A DNA stretch of 64,000 nt from assembly GCA_014529385.2 (NCBI GenBank), contig CM043971.1:92764840-92828839 (forward strand). The letters run 5' to 3'. The notes beneath the pieces are model-generated. The model saw only the letters and a program-made list of their open reading frames with translations, was not told the origin of the DNA and searched no databases. Made by a program: the position numbers and the translations under genes. Every line of letters begins with the position of its first letter. Position 1 is the stretch's first letter. Origin of the DNA: Adiantum capillus-veneris. Lineage: Eukaryota > Streptophyta > Polypodiopsida > Polypodiales > Pteridaceae. Positions 1-9,649 of the stretch are shown here, piece after piece.

Positions 1-1256
1 TGTCCTGCAAGCTCAATACAATGAGCAATCAATGCGCATCAAACTACACTCAATATACATGCATAAGCTTTGCAAAACTATGGCAAACAATGCTCGAGAT
101 CACAAGACTCTCCCACCCGAGAGCAAACCACTGTCTCAAGCAAAGAAAGATACACAACTCCTCACTCTTGCGAGAGTGGATACAAAAACACAAAACTGTG
201 TCCAAACTGACAAAACCTATCAAAGTGAGAGTAAACACTCGTTCACAATCTATGGCGCGAATCTGGGAAAAATCCGACAGAATTTTCTCTGAAAACTGAG
301 CAAAAAACTCAAGTACAATCTCTACCATAAACCATAACACTACTCAATGCCAATGAGTAGAAATGCCAAAATGGCTCCACATTTTCACAAACAATGGCAA
401 TCCGCACTCAACGTACATCAACGGAGTGACTGCGCATAAGCAAGCGCCAAAAGATTTGCAATCCAGAAACTTATTCAATCCGAAAACAATGCTCTCAAGA
501 GAGCTTACCGGCACTTGAAAGTGCTCTCCAAAATGCATGTATGATGGGCATCAACCATGCGCCATAACCATATGCAAACCATTCGCAAAGACCATGAATC
601 CAAGCACAAAATCACTGCCAAAGTATCCTGTGAAAACCAGTGAAAGAAGCTCCACCTGTGTGCTCCAAAAACCTGCGTCTCTCAAGAGACCGCTTCGGTG
701 GTGTGTAAACGCCTCCGTACTTCGTTGCCCAGGTCTACCAAAAAACCCTCAAACCACAAGCTTAACACAAGCTGCAATTGCATCTTCAGCTCAGAATTTA
801 TGCACTCAACTTCAAGCATCTCCCGTGCTTCCAAAAGTGCATCAAACTCGCACACAATGCGACAACAGAAAATCTGGAATTTTTGTATACAGTCAGTCTG
901 AGCTGAATATCATTAAAACGGTGAGGAATTTGCAAAAAGTTTCTTCTGCAAAATTGTAGAACACGTCGAAACGGATGGGCAAGCAAGACAGAATTCTCAG
1001 ATCTGCATTCTACAAGGAGAAAAACGAATCTGAAAACTGTGCTGCTGCGCACACAGTTTTAGGGAAGCACCTTATACACAATCTTCCACACTCCTTTCTG
1101 AGCTTCCACAAGAGCATACATCACTCTCAACTGAGCTCACAAGCTCCCATTGCATTCTCACAAAGCTTCCAAGCTTTCTTTATCTCTCTACCGTCGAGAG
1201 CGAGCGAGCTATCGCCTCGAAGCTCTCAAAGCCGTCGTGCTCTCGGCGGTCGCCAT
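1..1256 (-). pseudogene. Copia gag remnant (5' internal region)
   Basis: This is the start of the internal region of a Copia retrotransposon read on the minus strand. An ATG at 1256-1254 follows the primer-binding site and opens the reading frame MATAESTTALRASRR, which then meets stops, so gag is dead. Bases 1-75 match 23128-23202, the equivalent internal region of the Copia element at 20259-23778, which shows the two belong to one family. The rest of the element lies beyond the left edge of the window. No long open frame survives; short open frames here are noise. Confidence 0.6.
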
Positions 1257-1257
1257 A

Positions 1258-1269
1258 GCTCTGATACCA
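1258..1269 (-). promoter_or_regulatory. Copia primer-binding site (initiator tRNA-Met type)
   Basis: On the minus strand this reads TGGTATCAGAGC, the classic primer-binding site of plant Copia elements, complementary to the 3' end of initiator tRNA-Met. It lies two bases inside the LTR end (…CCTTCA) and just upstream of the gag ATG, as expected. Confidence 0.85.
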
Positions 1270-1271
1270 AT

Positions 1272-1461
1272 TGAAGGGGATTGGGGAGCACCACAGACGG
1301 AGAGTGAGAGAGAGAAGGAGACACACGACACACAGATATGGGTGGGGAGACTCAAAGAGTGAGCAGCCCCCTATACACTTATGCTATGTATAAGGTATAC
1401 AAGTCAGTGGGTGCCCAGACTCTGGGCGGCCGAGCAAGGCACAGACGCCTATACCCCAACA
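1272..1461 (-). repeat. Copia 5' LTR (190 bp)
   Basis: In minus orientation the LTR runs from TGTTGGGGTATAGG to CCTTCA (TG…CA ends). It aligns with 20259-20436 over its length and with 23728-23778 over its last 51 bp. The outer boundary at 1461 is precise: beyond it this copy continues into the exon of a gene, while the 20259-20436 copy continues into a polypurine tract. As the 5' LTR of a minus-strand element it marks the insertion point into the gene at 1462. Confidence 0.8.
1272..1461 (-). mobile_element. Copia element, 5' part only in the window (extends left)
   Basis: The terminal part of an LTR retrotransposon, comprising the LTR here and the internal region at 1-1271. Only one LTR is visible, so neither the target-site duplication nor the age from LTR divergence can be read. 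Confidence 0.6.
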
Positions 1462-2152
1462 GCTGGCTCTGGAAAAAGTGGACATTAATATATTGTTGAA
1501 TCCAGATGCTCAGATCTTAGATACAATTATCTATGCTTGTCTTAAGTGAGTGCTACTATCTTGCTAACTTTGAAAACTCAGATCATAGGTGTACTAACTC
1601 AGGGACACTCCCTGCAGTTTGATCAAAAGTCAACTTCCATCGCACACCCACACGGAGGTGTTTCTTCTTGATCCAAAAATGCCAGTGATTATTAGACAGA
1701 AGAACAGTCCATCTGGAACATTTGAGAGTTGGTTTCTCCATTGTGCTATGTTGGAAGTAACTGTCATCATCTTTCCATATAAGAACAACCATCACTGGAG
1801 TCTCATATGCCTTGATGTTGAGCAACCAGCAGTGTGGGTGTTCAATTCAATAAAAGGAACCCACCCTGAAATTAGGCTGTAAGTGTTATGTATCAAAAAG
1901 TGTTTCTTATAGATATTCATGTAAATTTGAAAGCCTCAAGCGAACATCTTGATACTCCTTTGTGCAGTTGTATAAAGAGGTTGTTGCTTGCTTATGGCAA
2001 GCTATGTGGAAGGTATGAACTATACAAGGCCCCAATCAAAGATGTACCTGTACTAAATCAAACCGTATGGAAATTCTTGCGACTGGAGATGTCTTCTCCA
2101 TGCAGAATATGTCCTGCAAAGCTACTTTGCATTAAAACCTTTCATGACTAAG
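1462..2152 (+). pseudogene. Ulp1/C48-like cysteine protease domain, 5'-truncated exons of a fusion gene
   Basis: Three exons join in frame through GT-AG introns: about 1462-1545, 1618-1878 and 1968-2152 (introns 1546-1617, 1879-1967, 2153-2233). The first contains LLNPDAQILDTIIYACL, like the start of Ulp1 domains. The second has HHWSLICLDV (candidate catalytic His) and VFNSI where Asp is usual. The third carries NSCDWRCLLHAEYVLQ, with a Cys where the Ulp1 nucleophile sits. Ulp1/SENP enzymes cleave SUMO or other ubiquitin-like tags. A one-base frameshift near 2062 separates the start of exon 3 from the Cys-containing part. The 5' end of the gene is lost at the Copia LTR. The next exons continue into an acidic linker and FCP1-like domain. 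Domain assignment is by motif recall and needs a profile search. Confidence 0.6.
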
Positions 2153-2233
2153 GTAACCATTTGGCAATGTATTCAGTCAGTTTTGGTTTTCTTTATACAA
2201 GACTTCTCACCATGTGGTCTTTCAATTTTGCAG

Positions 2234-3505
2234 AGTGCTGTGCAAAACTACACATATGATTATTTGCAAAGATATCGGGTAAGTCTAATACAACACCTGC
2301 TCACTATGTCGAACCCCAGAGAACCTGAAGATAGCGTCTTGGACGACCGCACAATTGATATGACAATACATGACGAGCCACCACGACAAACCCCTGTATC
2401 AGATACAGTGGAATCACAACAGGCCGAGGGGGTCATATTAGCCAAAGATGAAAGAGCCGAGGATGAAGAAAGGTCAAATGAGCATATGGAAGGTGCTAGT
2501 GTACAAGCAGAGGGGCTTATGGAGGAGACAATGAAAGAGCCAAGTAGTCCAGTGGAGGAGCCACAAGAGCCCATGGATGAAACCTTGGATGAGGAAAGCA
2601 GGCCTACGGATGAGCAAAAGGATATGGATGAGGAAAGTAGGCCTACGGATGAGCAAAAGGATATGGATGATGCAAGCCGGCCAACAGAGGCAGAGGAAAA
2701 GACCTTGGAGGAAACCCTGAATGAGGCAGAAAGAGCCATGGAGGAGACCCTCGATGAAGATGAGAATGATGACTACGACGATGAAGCTAAAGCAGACGAT
2801 AGAAACAACGACAACAACATTATAGAGACCCAGTATGGACCCTTGCTACCTGTAGATACGGTTGTTCTGGTAATGTCTATTCAAGTATGGCAAAATATGT
2901 TCAGCTTCTAACTACTTATATGTACTTGTCAACTTTTACAGAGGTTGATTATCTTGGACATCAATGGATTGCTGCTGATGCACGTGCGTTTGGGTATAGC
3001 AGACCCCTTCGAGGATTTGCAAACATTTCGGATGGGAACTTGTCGAGTCATGGTTCGTCCAGGAACCAAAGAATTTATTCAGTTTCTTCTTCCGCGCTTC
3101 AGAGTTGCCGTATGGTCTTCAATGCAAAGGCAAAACTTGTCGCCACTAGTTACAATAGTTTGCGGTGTATGCGGCGCTCACACATCAGATTTTGCCTTTT
3201 TGTATGATCAAAGAAAATGTGTTACCATCGAGGGCCACTACCACCCTAAAAAACCACACTTACCTCTTTTATACAAACCGTTTAGCCAAATCGATGTACT
3301 CTTTGATGCAAATAATACACTACTGATTGATGATACTTCTGAAAAGGGAGAACTAAATCCACCAGAAACAACTATCTCACCACCCTCTTTTGAGGGGCAT
3401 ACCTTTGATTTTTACCTTGAAGACATTTTGATTCCATACTTACAGAAATTGTATCTCAGTCCATTGTTCACGGACGAGTTTGTACTTTCTAATGAATTAA
3501 GATGA
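2234..3505 (+). CDS. Acidic linker plus FCP1/NIF-like phosphatase domain, 3' part of the Ulp1 fusion gene
   Basis: Exon 2234-2278 (SAVQNYTYDYLQRYR) can read through in frame into an acidic, Glu/Asp-rich linker that holds two copies of EESRPTDEQKDMD. It ends at donor 2870; the intron 2870-2941 joins VDTVVL to RLIILDINGLLL. The last exon (2942-3505, stop TGA) is a good match to plant FCP1/NIF (HAD-type) domains: LDINGLLL near its start, RPGTKEFIQFLL, VAVWSS, HPKKPHLPLLYKP, LFDANNTLLIDDT, and a PYL…L tail. The second Asp of the usual DxDx(T/V) motif is Asn, as in a plant subfamily with D-x-N-G-L; whether it is active is unknown. The whole last exon is open. The pairing with a Ulp1 domain is the unusual point. 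Confidence 0.65.
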
Positions 3506-3533
3506 CTCTTCTATCATGTCTTTGTCTTGCCTA

Positions 3534-3541
<8 letters not shown>

Positions 3542-3583
<42 letters not shown>
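3542..3583. repeat. (GA)n microsatellite
   Basis: About 21 uninterrupted GA units lie between the 3' ends of two convergent genes. Confidence 0.97.
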
Positions 3584-3585
<2 letters not shown>

Positions 3586-3710
3586 GGCAATGGCTAAAGA
3601 ATTTTTTTTCAAGAACACTTATATCCACAGAGCAGAATTGACAAATGAGCTCAAAAAAACTTCATGTATTGAAAGTCATTCATATACACTTGGGTTCACA
3701 AGAATCTCTG

Positions 3711-5152
3711 TTACATTGACACTATTTCAACGCGACCATCCAACTCTTTGCACAAAATATATTTTTCCCTACGCCGCATTAGCTTACGGCCAGCTAGGAA
3801 AAAAGAAAAATCTGAAAGGTCCCTGTCCATTGACTCTTCAATTATGTCGTTCCTCAACTGCAAAAGACTGTATAGCTCCCTTATTGTAGCCACTAACATT
3901 AGGCCTTGCTCTTTATCAATCACTTCCACATCCGCAACAGGATTATCTTCCAAACCTGCAGAAACCTGGTCCATAGGAATGTACTTACCTCTAAGCATTT
4001 GTGATCGCATATACCAAAAGGAGACTAACAGTGATTGGCTTGCAATCATGTACTTGACAACTAGAGTGTCAAGCGCGACCTCGCACCGTATGCCAATCTC
4101 TTCCTTTACATACCATCCTCTGTCAAGAAGTTTGTCACAGGATGACTGCTGAAATGACGTGCACATGAACATAGTTTTTGTAACACGTATATTGTAGTTA
4201 TGAAACAACTCTATGAACAGTGCAGCAGGACAAAAGTTTGCAATTCTAACCAGTTTGGTGGGAATAGAGTTACGTAGAGACATCTGTATATCCTTGTAGA
4301 GCTTACTTCGCATTGCCTCCACCATTGTTTCCTTAGGAACTGGCCAGTCCACAGTGTTCTAGTCGGTTGGTAGAGGCACTTTCACCAACATGCCATTCTT
4401 ATTCCCTGGGCAGAGTTGGTAGAAGTGGTCATAGAAAACTATTCCTTCATCAACCAGGATTTTTTTGCTTCTCCTTGAATACTGTAGAGAACCAATGTGG
4501 GCATGAACAACAAGGAAGAGGCCTATTATTCACTCCACAGGCTCCCATTGCTTATAAGAAGAGGGATAAAAATCTGCAAAATATATAACAAGAGTTAAAC
4601 TAAGAGTATCAATAAGTCAAAATGACAAATCTAATGTAGTTGAGATGTGAAGAATGGAGCCATTGCTCATAAGAAGAGGGATAAACGTTCCAAAATATAT
4701 AAGAAAAGTTATAATGAGAGTATCAATAAGCAAAATGACAAATCAAATGCGTTCAGATGTCAAGAATACTTACAATTGCAACGTGGTTGATGTATATCTG
4801 ACACATTTCCACCGTTTGCTATCACGTCTGGATGGGCAAACACATGCTGAACAAGAACTTCCTTTACAGAGCTTTTGCCGATTTCAACTTTGAAATCCAA
4901 CACTTTGGCCTTCCATGCTGAGCGGTAAACATCGATAGCACTAGACCTCTTGGCTCTTCTTGGTTGCATGAGGACCCATGAAACTTTTTTTAACCTTTGT
5001 CCAACCCATTAGTTCTCTGCACTTATTGAAGTTGATATTGTAATTGAGGATATGCTACTACTTGGCCTTCTAGGCAAAGTGCAGGTATTGGTAGTTGGTG
5101 TGAGAGACCATAAACACCTAGAGCTTCTTGGGCGAGAAGACGTGGAAGCCAT
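3711..5152 (-). pseudogene. Two-exon gene of unknown function with three in-frame stops
   Basis: Exon 1 runs 5152-4774 from an ATG (MASTSSRPRSSR, Ser/Thr/Arg-rich start that could be a targeting peptide). Donor GTAAGT sits at 4773-4768. The acceptor TTTTGCAG precedes exon 2 (4573-3711). Spliced length is 1242 nt, about 413 codons, one frame throughout. Three stops interrupt it: TAA at 5009-5011, TGA near 4529, TAG near 4358. The last 213 codons are open (VDWPVPKETMVEAM … VEIVSM). The sequence between and after the stops looks protein-like (VSWVLMQPRRAKRS, IVFYDHFYQLCPGNKNG). I do not recognise a domain. The gene is convergent with the Ulp1-FCP1 gene, the two 3' ends being about 200 bp apart. 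Confidence 0.5.
4540..4780. repeat. Tandem duplication of about 110 bp across an exon-intron boundary
   Basis: Two imperfect copies, about 4546-4655 and 4656-4770, share blocks such as ATAAGAAGAGGGATAAA and GAGTATCAATAAG. The left copy contains the exon 2 acceptor of the minus-strand gene; the right copy lies in its intron and has lost the AG acceptor, so only one of the two is usable. Confidence 0.7.
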
Positions 5153-5439
5153 AGCTATCAGAGAAAAGCTTTAGTGGAGGGAGATTCACTTTCAAAGCAT
5201 TCTAATGGAGGAAAAGTGTTTTAGAATTCCAATATCTTGTGTGGGCTTAATGGTCACCCTCCAGTATGTTAATGACCATAAAAGAATATCAGCAGTGGGA
5301 CCACACACGCACCTAACAGCTCGATAAAAGCAAAGAAGTTACGATGCCACAATCCTAGATTCATGAAAGTTTTTAGGATATTTTCCTATTTTTTGAGTCT
5401 TTCCACATATTATCCTACGTAACGTAGCCCTCCTGCTCA
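5153..5439. other. Spacer between unknown gene and truncated Copia element
   Basis: This stretch lies upstream of the minus-strand gene's ATG and would contain its promoter. I see no clear TATA box, repeat or open frame. Confidence 0.4.
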
Positions 5440-5499
5440 TTGGAAGCGCTCTATTTTCTCTCTCCTTCATATGGCCCTCCAAATGATGTCCGAAATTTC

Positions 5500-6280
5500 C
5501 TAATGGACACCCTCCGTTCCGATCGAGGGGGGGAGTATAAGTCTCATGAATTTAATGCACTTTTGTCTAGTCGTGGGATAAAACACCAATATACAGTGCC
5601 TTATACGTCTCAACAAAATGGTGTTGCTGAGAGGAAAAACGGGTCACTTACGAAAATGGCACGATGTATGGTCAAAAGTCAAGCTTTGCCACATTCTTTT
5701 GGCTTGAGGCCATCATGTGTGCCACTTATGTACTTAGCAGGTGTCCTACAAAAGCTTTGCAGTCTATTACTCCATATGAAGCATGGCATGATAGAAAGCC
5801 TTCTATTAAGCACATGCGTGTTTTTGGCTATTTGGCATATGGTTTGGTGCCACCTCGGGGGGTTCACCATTTAGTACCCCCCTATATAACGTGCATTCGC
5901 AAGGTATTAAAAAATTCCCTCTTTTAACATGCCTGAATGAATAAAATGACCCCTTATTTTAGGATTTTTTTCCAAAATTGAATATAAAAACCCCTTATTT
6001 TAATATATCTCTGTTAAACTGCCTAAAAGTTTTGCATTTTAAAACCCCTCCTTGCGAACTCACGTTATACATTAACATGATTACATAGTGCACCCCCCGA
6101 GGGTGCCACAAACACAACGCAGAAAATTGGATGATAAGGCTGTCAAGTGTACTTTTGTTGGTTATAGTGCTGAAAGCAAAGACTATAGGTTGTATCATCC
6201 GCAAACAAAGCGTATTCTGGTTTCACGGGATGTAGTGTTTGTGGAAGATTCTGTTTAGCCCTTGTTGTCATGTACTAGAG
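5500..6280 (+). pseudogene. Copia integrase, broken
   Basis: The frame from about 5500 reads DTLRSDRGGEYKS, then QQNGVAERKN, giving the second Asp and the Glu of the DDE triad. A frameshift near 5680 moves the match to FFWLEAIMCATYVLSRCP and HMRVFGYLAYGLVP. The MITE at 5854-6101 then splits the domain, and homology resumes with RRKLDDKAVKCTFVGYS and ILVSRDVVF (to about 6240). A stop follows at 6256. The first catalytic Asp is missing through the 5' truncation. Confidence 0.8.
5846..6109. mobile_element. 248-bp hAT-like MITE with 8-bp TSD (copy 1)
   Basis: The element spans 5854-6101. The 8-bp target-site duplication GGTGCCAC flanks it at 5846-5853 and 6102-6109. Ends are CTCGGGGGGTTCAC and, inverted, CTCGGGGGGTGCAC. 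Inner arms also pair (ATAACGTGCATTCGCAAGG against ATAACGTGAGTTCGCAAGG). It is AT-rich with repeated AACCCC blocks and has no coding capacity. A second 248-bp copy lies at 21836-22083. An 8-bp TSD points to hAT-type mobilisation. Confidence 0.88.
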
Positions 6281-6505
6281 ACAGTAATGTATGCTCACAG
6301 GACATTTATGACACTTTGTTGCCTCTTTTTAGTGGTGGAAATACGAATGTAAATTTCAATGAGGCAAATGTACAGCCTATGGGGGTTTCCAAAAATGTTA
6401 CAGATTAGCCTATTAACTGTTGGAGAGGTACATGATATACTTGATGAGGAAAGGGCTGAAAATGAGCAGGCTAGAGGTATGCCAAAATGGCTGGTGCACA
6501 CTTAA

Positions 6506-7730
6506 TTGTGTGACAATAAATTGGATGTACCTTTGTCTAGTCGTACTCGTTCAGGCTCTCGCCATGCATCTTATGCATCAGATTGTTATGCTTTGGCTGT
6601 GTCTAGCTTACATGATGTTGAGGAGCCTCTGTCTTTTGATGAAGCACAGAATTTAGAAAATTGGATGGCTGCCATGCAATCAAAATATGATGCACTTATA
6701 GAAAATGACACATGGACTTTATGTGATTTGCCTCCTGGCAAAAAGGCCATTGGTACGAAGTGGGTTTACAACTTGAAACGCAAGCAGGATGGTGAGATCG
6801 ATCGCCATAAGGCTCGACTTGTTGCAAAGGGTTCTGCACAACAAAAAGGCATAGATTATGAAGAGACCTTTGCTCCCACTTGTCGTATGACTACTGTGTA
6901 TTTTCTACGTGCATTGGTAGCTCATTTTGGTTTGGATGTATATTAATCCGGCATTGTTACTGCTTTCTTGAATGGTGACATATTTGAGGAAGATCATGTA
7001 ACGCAACCTCGCGGTTTTGTCAAGAAAGGACAAGAGGACAAATTGTGCAAATGTAACAAGGCTTTGTAAAGGTTGAAGCAAGCTCCTCGTGCTTGGTATG
7101 AGAAAGCTGACACTTTGGTCAAACAAGGCTTTCATAATAGTCTAACAGAAAGCACATTGTATGTAAAGCGTGAGGGTGATGTACTTCTCATTGTGGTTCT
7201 TTATGTAGATGATTTGCTAATCACTGGACCAAATGAGAGACATATTGTTAAATTTAAGGCTGATTGAATGCTACTTTCAAGATGAAAGATTTGGGGTTGT
7301 TGCATCATTATTTGGGCATACAGTTTAAGCAGTGTGATGGTGGTATTGCCTTGTGCTAGAAAAGTTACATAGAGACATTGCTATGTAAGTTTGGACTTGA
7401 GGATTGCAAAGCTATTACCACTCCCATGGAAATAGGTTTGAAGTTGAGTCTACATGATGCTAGCAATCCTGCTGATGTCACTCTTTACCAAAATACTGTT
7501 GGCTGCCTCATTTATGTATGCAACACGAGGCCAGACATTCATTTTGCAGTTTCACAGGTCAACAGATTTATGCATAGCCCAAGGTCTAAGCATTGGCAGG
7601 CTGTCAAGAGAATTTTTCTCTACCTTAGTGGCACTTTACATATTGGCTTGTTTTATCCCCAGGGGGGATCAGTGCCGCCAGATTTACATGCTTTTTCGGA
7701 CTCAGATTGGGATGGTTGTTTTGCACGCTG
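6506..7730 (+). pseudogene. Copia reverse transcriptase, frameshifted
   Basis: Reverse transcriptase of the RVT_2 type. 6506-6946 is open and shows NDTWTLCDLPPGKKAIGTKW, HKARLVAKG and YEETFAPTCRMTT. 7073-7267 carries APRAWYEK and the catalytic YVDD box (7204-7215). 7378-7734 carries the thumb/connection (TTPMEIGLKL, GCLIYVCNTRPDI, HWQAVKRIFLYLSGT) and the first RNase H strand (AFSDSDWDGC). Stops and frame changes between these blocks make the gene inactive. It ends where the unidentified insertion begins. Confidence 0.88.
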
Positions 7731-8911
7731 TTGAAAAGTGTGCGGTCTAGCTGGGAAGGTGCGGAACCTCTGGCTGTGAGAGTTCGTGATGAGAGTCACA
7801 AACCCTTTGCAAAAAAGCGTTTGTGAAGAATCACCAACCCTCTTTCTAAGGGTGACAGAGAATCTAAGAGCGTTCGTGACAGTAAAGTCACAAACCCTCT
7901 TTTCTATTGTGCTTGGAAATTGCTTGTTTTCGTAGTCGAGAGTATGATGAGAGGATCATCAAATCACATTCAATTTCACTTTAAAAAAACCATTGAAAAA
8001 CACTAATGTTTCAGCCATGAAACCTCGATGCTCATAAAAGCACAATTGTCAATCAAAACCCAAACCTCTTTCATGGTATCATGTAGCCTCGCCCCCAATT
8101 ACATAGTCGTAGCATCAAACAGTTGAAAGGAATGCTCGAGCTTCCACCTTATTGGCGACCATTTTCTGATTTTGCAGAGATTTAAGAGCTTCTATATTGA
8201 AACCCAAACACCATTTTGATAAGGAAAAACCCTAATTCACTCCCTCACAAGCTCATATACAAGATTGCGAAGAGGCGGGACTGCAGCACACATAGATTGG
8301 ACAACCATGGAAGCTATTACACAGTAGAGAAAAATTGATGGTTTTTTCTGTAAAAAGCCCCACGGCATTATGAGCTGATGTGTCAGTTTTTAGGCCATTT
8401 TGCCACTTTGGACCAAAACTAGGCCATTTTCAGCTCATTTTTGACCCAAGAAATGTCAATTTTTTATACGAAAAATCCCAAACGGAGTCAAGAAAATCCC
8501 TAAATTTTTGGGATCACTCGCATAAGCATAAAAATCATAGATAAGAATCATTTTTCATCGATATATCATTTTCGGTCACTTTCCATGCAATCCTGCAACG
8601 GCGCCTGCTAGCTGCTATTGTTGGCAATTTTTGCCCGCATCAATCTTTATAGGCGAGATGAGTATGCCACCATGAAACACTTGGAATATATACATTGTAA
8701 AACCAAATTAAGAATCTTATCAAGTGGAAAAGCATGCAAATGCACCACATCCAGGGCCACGGCTCCCCGGATAGGTATGTACATGATAATGACCGCAGTA
8801 GACGCTTCAACATATATCACAATATGTACATGATTGTTTTTATTTTCATACATCGAGAAGTGTCAAGAGTGACGTGAATGTTTTTATTTCACACTATGTA
8901 CGTGCCACGGG
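7731..8911. other. About 1.2 kb of unidentified DNA splitting Copia RNase H
   Basis: RNase H similarity stops after SDSDWDGCFA near 7728 and resumes at about 8912 with TRVSTSGFCFML, so the DNA between was inserted. The left edge begins TGTTGAAAAG, which looks like an LTR start, but I find no matching CA end with a clean 5-bp duplication; the best flanks are CACGC and CACGG. Short repeats such as GTCACAAACCCT (two copies) occur at 7796-7900. There is no credible coding frame. Confidence 0.6.
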
Positions 8912-9349
8912 ACAACAACACGAGTGTCCACAAGTGGTTTTTGTTTCATGCTTGGCAATTCATGTATATCATGGTTGAACAAGAAGAAACCTATTGTGGC
9001 CACTTCCAGTTGTGAAGCTGAGTACAGGGCGGTCTTCACAGCTACGGTTGAGTGTGTATGGCTCATACGTCTTATGGTTGATTTGGGTGTTGGACAGGAG
9101 GCTGCCAACACTATCTACACTGACATTCAAAGCGCATTGGTAGTTGCGAGGAACCCAGTTTTTCATGCTCGCACAAAGCACATTGAGGTGCATTACCACT
9201 ATGTCAGGGAGAGGCTCTCAGCAGGAGAGATCAGCTTGGCTTATGTGCCAACACAGGACAACCTTGCAGATCTTTTCACAAAGGCATTGTTTCGTGAGAA
9301 GCTCGAAGCTTTCCGCAAAGCTTTGGGCTTGCTTCTCTTTGTGGACTGA
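8912..9349 (+). pseudogene. Copia RNase H, C-terminal part
   Basis: Open to the stop at 9347-9349. It reads STSGFCFMLGNSCISW, SCEAEYRA, NPVFHARTKHIEVHYHYVRE and QDNLADLFTKAL, the standard end of Copia pol. It would join the DWDGC strand at 7728 if the intervening DNA were absent. The catalytic Asp and Glu are visible, but in separate fragments. Confidence 0.88.
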
Positions 9350-9413
9350 TCATGTCCTCAGGGCATGGCACTTCCCTTTACTCATGTGCCACCTCTCGTT
9401 CACCGCATCACTC

Positions 9414-9424
9414 CAGGGGGGATT
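9414..9424 (+). promoter_or_regulatory. Copia polypurine tract
   Basis: The purine run AGGGGGGA directly precedes the 3' LTR start TGTTACCATATAG. It would prime plus-strand DNA synthesis. Confidence 0.7.
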
Positions 9425-9649
9425 TGTTACCATATAGATGTGGTAGTGATATGTGTCAACACACTAGGATCGACGGGGCATTTTTTCCCTCTTTAAGAGG
9501 TTTTTTACGCCGTGTATTGTATATACGCCCATCACCCTAGGGCTATCTATCTTTCCATTGCACACCAAGTAACATATTCTCTATTGTGTGCCTTGAGCTT
9601 CCTTCCTCTTCTCCAACCTGTGTGTTTCTCTGCAACCCTAATTCCAACA
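9425..9649 (+). repeat. Copia 3' LTR (about 225 bp)
   Basis: It begins TGTTACCATATAGATG and is taken to end …AATTCCAACA at 9649. The start is supported by the polypurine tract; the end is an inference from the CA terminus, since no second LTR is present for comparison. Confidence 0.6.

Larger units (their letters stand above)
5440..9649 (+). mobile_element. Copia retrotransposon, 5'-truncated (integrase to 3' LTR)
   Basis: The element keeps integrase, reverse transcriptase, RNase H, polypurine tract and 3' LTR in the Copia order. It lacks the 5' LTR, gag, protease and the N-terminal integrase. The left edge is placed at roughly 5440-5480 because integrase similarity begins there. It is interrupted by a MITE (5854-6101) and by unidentified DNA (about 7731-8911). 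Its LTR differs from that of the Copia elements at 1-1461 and 20259-23778, so it is a separate family. Confidence 0.85.

Noticed and set aside
2945-2945. ATG at 2945-2947 as the start of an independent FCP1-like gene
   Set aside because: The intron 2870-2941 has good GT-AG sites and joins the linker in frame to RLIILDINGLLL, so an internal start is unnecessary.
3711-5152. Organelle-type U-to-C editing repairing the three stops
   Set aside because: All three codons could be repaired that way in ferns, but such editing is known in organelles and this DNA is clearly nuclear.
7731-8911. Solo LTR
   Set aside because: The left end TGTTGA fits, but no CA terminus with a clean 5-bp duplication is found on the right.
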